Below, piece by piece: positions 63,844 through 64,000 of a stretch of 64,000 nt of DNA. The position numbers and the translations under genes were made by a program. Origin of the DNA: Luzula sylvatica (lineage: Eukaryota > Streptophyta > Magnoliopsida > Poales > Juncaceae); the NCBI GenBank assembly GCA_946800325.1, contig CAMPEJ010000005.1, positions 62,001 through 126,000 of the forward strand, given 5' to 3'. Each line of letters opens with the position of its first letter. Position 1 is the stretch's first letter. The notes under the pieces are model-generated. The model made no database searches and had not been told where the DNA came from. It saw only the letters and a list, made by a program, of their open reading frames with translations.

Positions 63844-64000
63844 ATTTGAATCGTATCTTTTACCACATAACATTTCACCCAAATTTACAAACACTAAGAA
63901 AGTTTGTTTTTCGATTCAAAACAATCTGTTTATGCTTTGGGGAGTTCAAATAACGTATTTTGAGATCATTTGAATCGTATCTTTTACTACATAACATTTC
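63844..64000 (+). repeat. Last full monomer and 33-bp partial at the window edge
   Basis: A 'caccc' monomer (63844-63967) is followed by the first 33 bases of a 'tactac' monomer. This is the same pair that opens the 22-mer at 51072 and 51196, so another such unit may continue beyond the window. Confidence 0.85.

Larger units (their letters stand above)
1..64000 (+). repeat. 124-bp satellite DNA array filling the window
   Basis: Seen directly: one AT-rich unit repeats head to tail from the first base to the last. Using base 1 as the phase, complete monomers run to 63967 and a 33-bp partial follows. Distances between diagnostic variants are multiples of 124 bp once nine 16-bp deletions and five 1-bp indels are allowed for, so the register never breaks. 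No monomer is inverted and no other sequence interrupts the array. Known of such arrays: they are kept alike by unequal exchange and gene conversion, and mark centromeres or heterochromatin in many plants and animals. Inferred: a centromere-type array, probably plant. The role cannot be proved from sequence alone. Strand is arbitrary. The array has no visible end on either side. Confidence 0.99.

Noticed and set aside
1..64000. CRISPR array
   Set aside because: Repeats abut each other with no unique spacers, and the unit is 124 bp. There are no cas genes and no prokaryotic features.
1..64000. Tandem tRNA, 5S rRNA or other RNA genes hidden in the repeat
   Set aside because: The monomer has no cloverleaf, no A/B box pair and no 5S-like internal control region that I can recognise, and it is too AT-rich and too short for 5S with spacer.
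1..64000. A new defence or mobile system encoded in the window
   Set aside because: There is no coding capacity beyond chance frames and no terminal repeats, integrase or reverse transcriptase. The window holds only satellite DNA.
1..64000. The whole pattern as an assembly artefact
   Set aside because: Copies differ by private substitutions and several independent indels, and the arrangements are nested and irregular, which simple stuttering would not produce. Individual identical pairs, such as 34081-35816, could still be artefacts and are flagged separately.

Overview
The whole 64 kb window is one uninterrupted, head-to-tail satellite DNA array. The basic unit is a 124-bp, AT-rich monomer (about 29% G+C in the consensus, counted by hand). 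Taking base 1 as an arbitrary phase, 517 complete monomers fill 1-63967 and a 33-bp partial monomer ends the window. That count agrees exactly with the indels I found: nine monomers 16 bp short, four with one extra base and one with one missing base (517 x 124 - 144 + 4 - 1 = 63967). I see no gene, RNA gene, transposon, inverted monomer or unique sequence. The array leaves both edges of the window, so its true length is unknown.

Layout. The monomers are not random copies. Recurrent diagnostic variants define monomer types that recur in fixed order, giving a nested higher-order structure. The left part (1 to about 44.87 kb) is built from a roughly 17-monomer repertoire, best seen in 1-2108, and has the 16-bp-deletion monomers (8185-33088), the 'tttttccagat' monomers and the 'ccgaattttac' monomers. 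Blocks there recur with offsets of 620, 744, 868, 1100, 1860, 2092, 2108, 3472 and 4820 bp, and a 2.5-2.9 kb block recurs about every 12.4-12.7 kb. The right part (about 44.87-64 kb) carries other diagnostic changes ('tatttcgag', 'cattagaatcg', a strong 'caatatg' class) and different higher-order units: an 8-mer of about 992 bp in six copies, a 22-mer/20-mer pair of 2728/2480 bp, and a 30-mer offset of 3720 bp.

Source. This is eukaryotic satellite DNA, most likely centromeric or another large heterochromatic block. A monomer of this size, long homogeneous arrays, short dyad symmetries and absence of transposons fit a plant or other eukaryotic centromere. From memory and unverified, a 124-bp holocentromeric satellite (Lusy1) is described in the woodrush Luzula sylvatica. 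Only the length matches as far as I can tell, so this is a hypothesis for a database comparison, not an identification.

Nothing here works as a gene set. The interest is in how the array evolved: unequal exchange in whole-monomer steps, one non-homologous deletion that spread with its haplotype, apparent short gene conversion, and a sharp change of repeat family near 44.9 kb. Block comparisons were made by eye from diagnostic positions, not by alignment.
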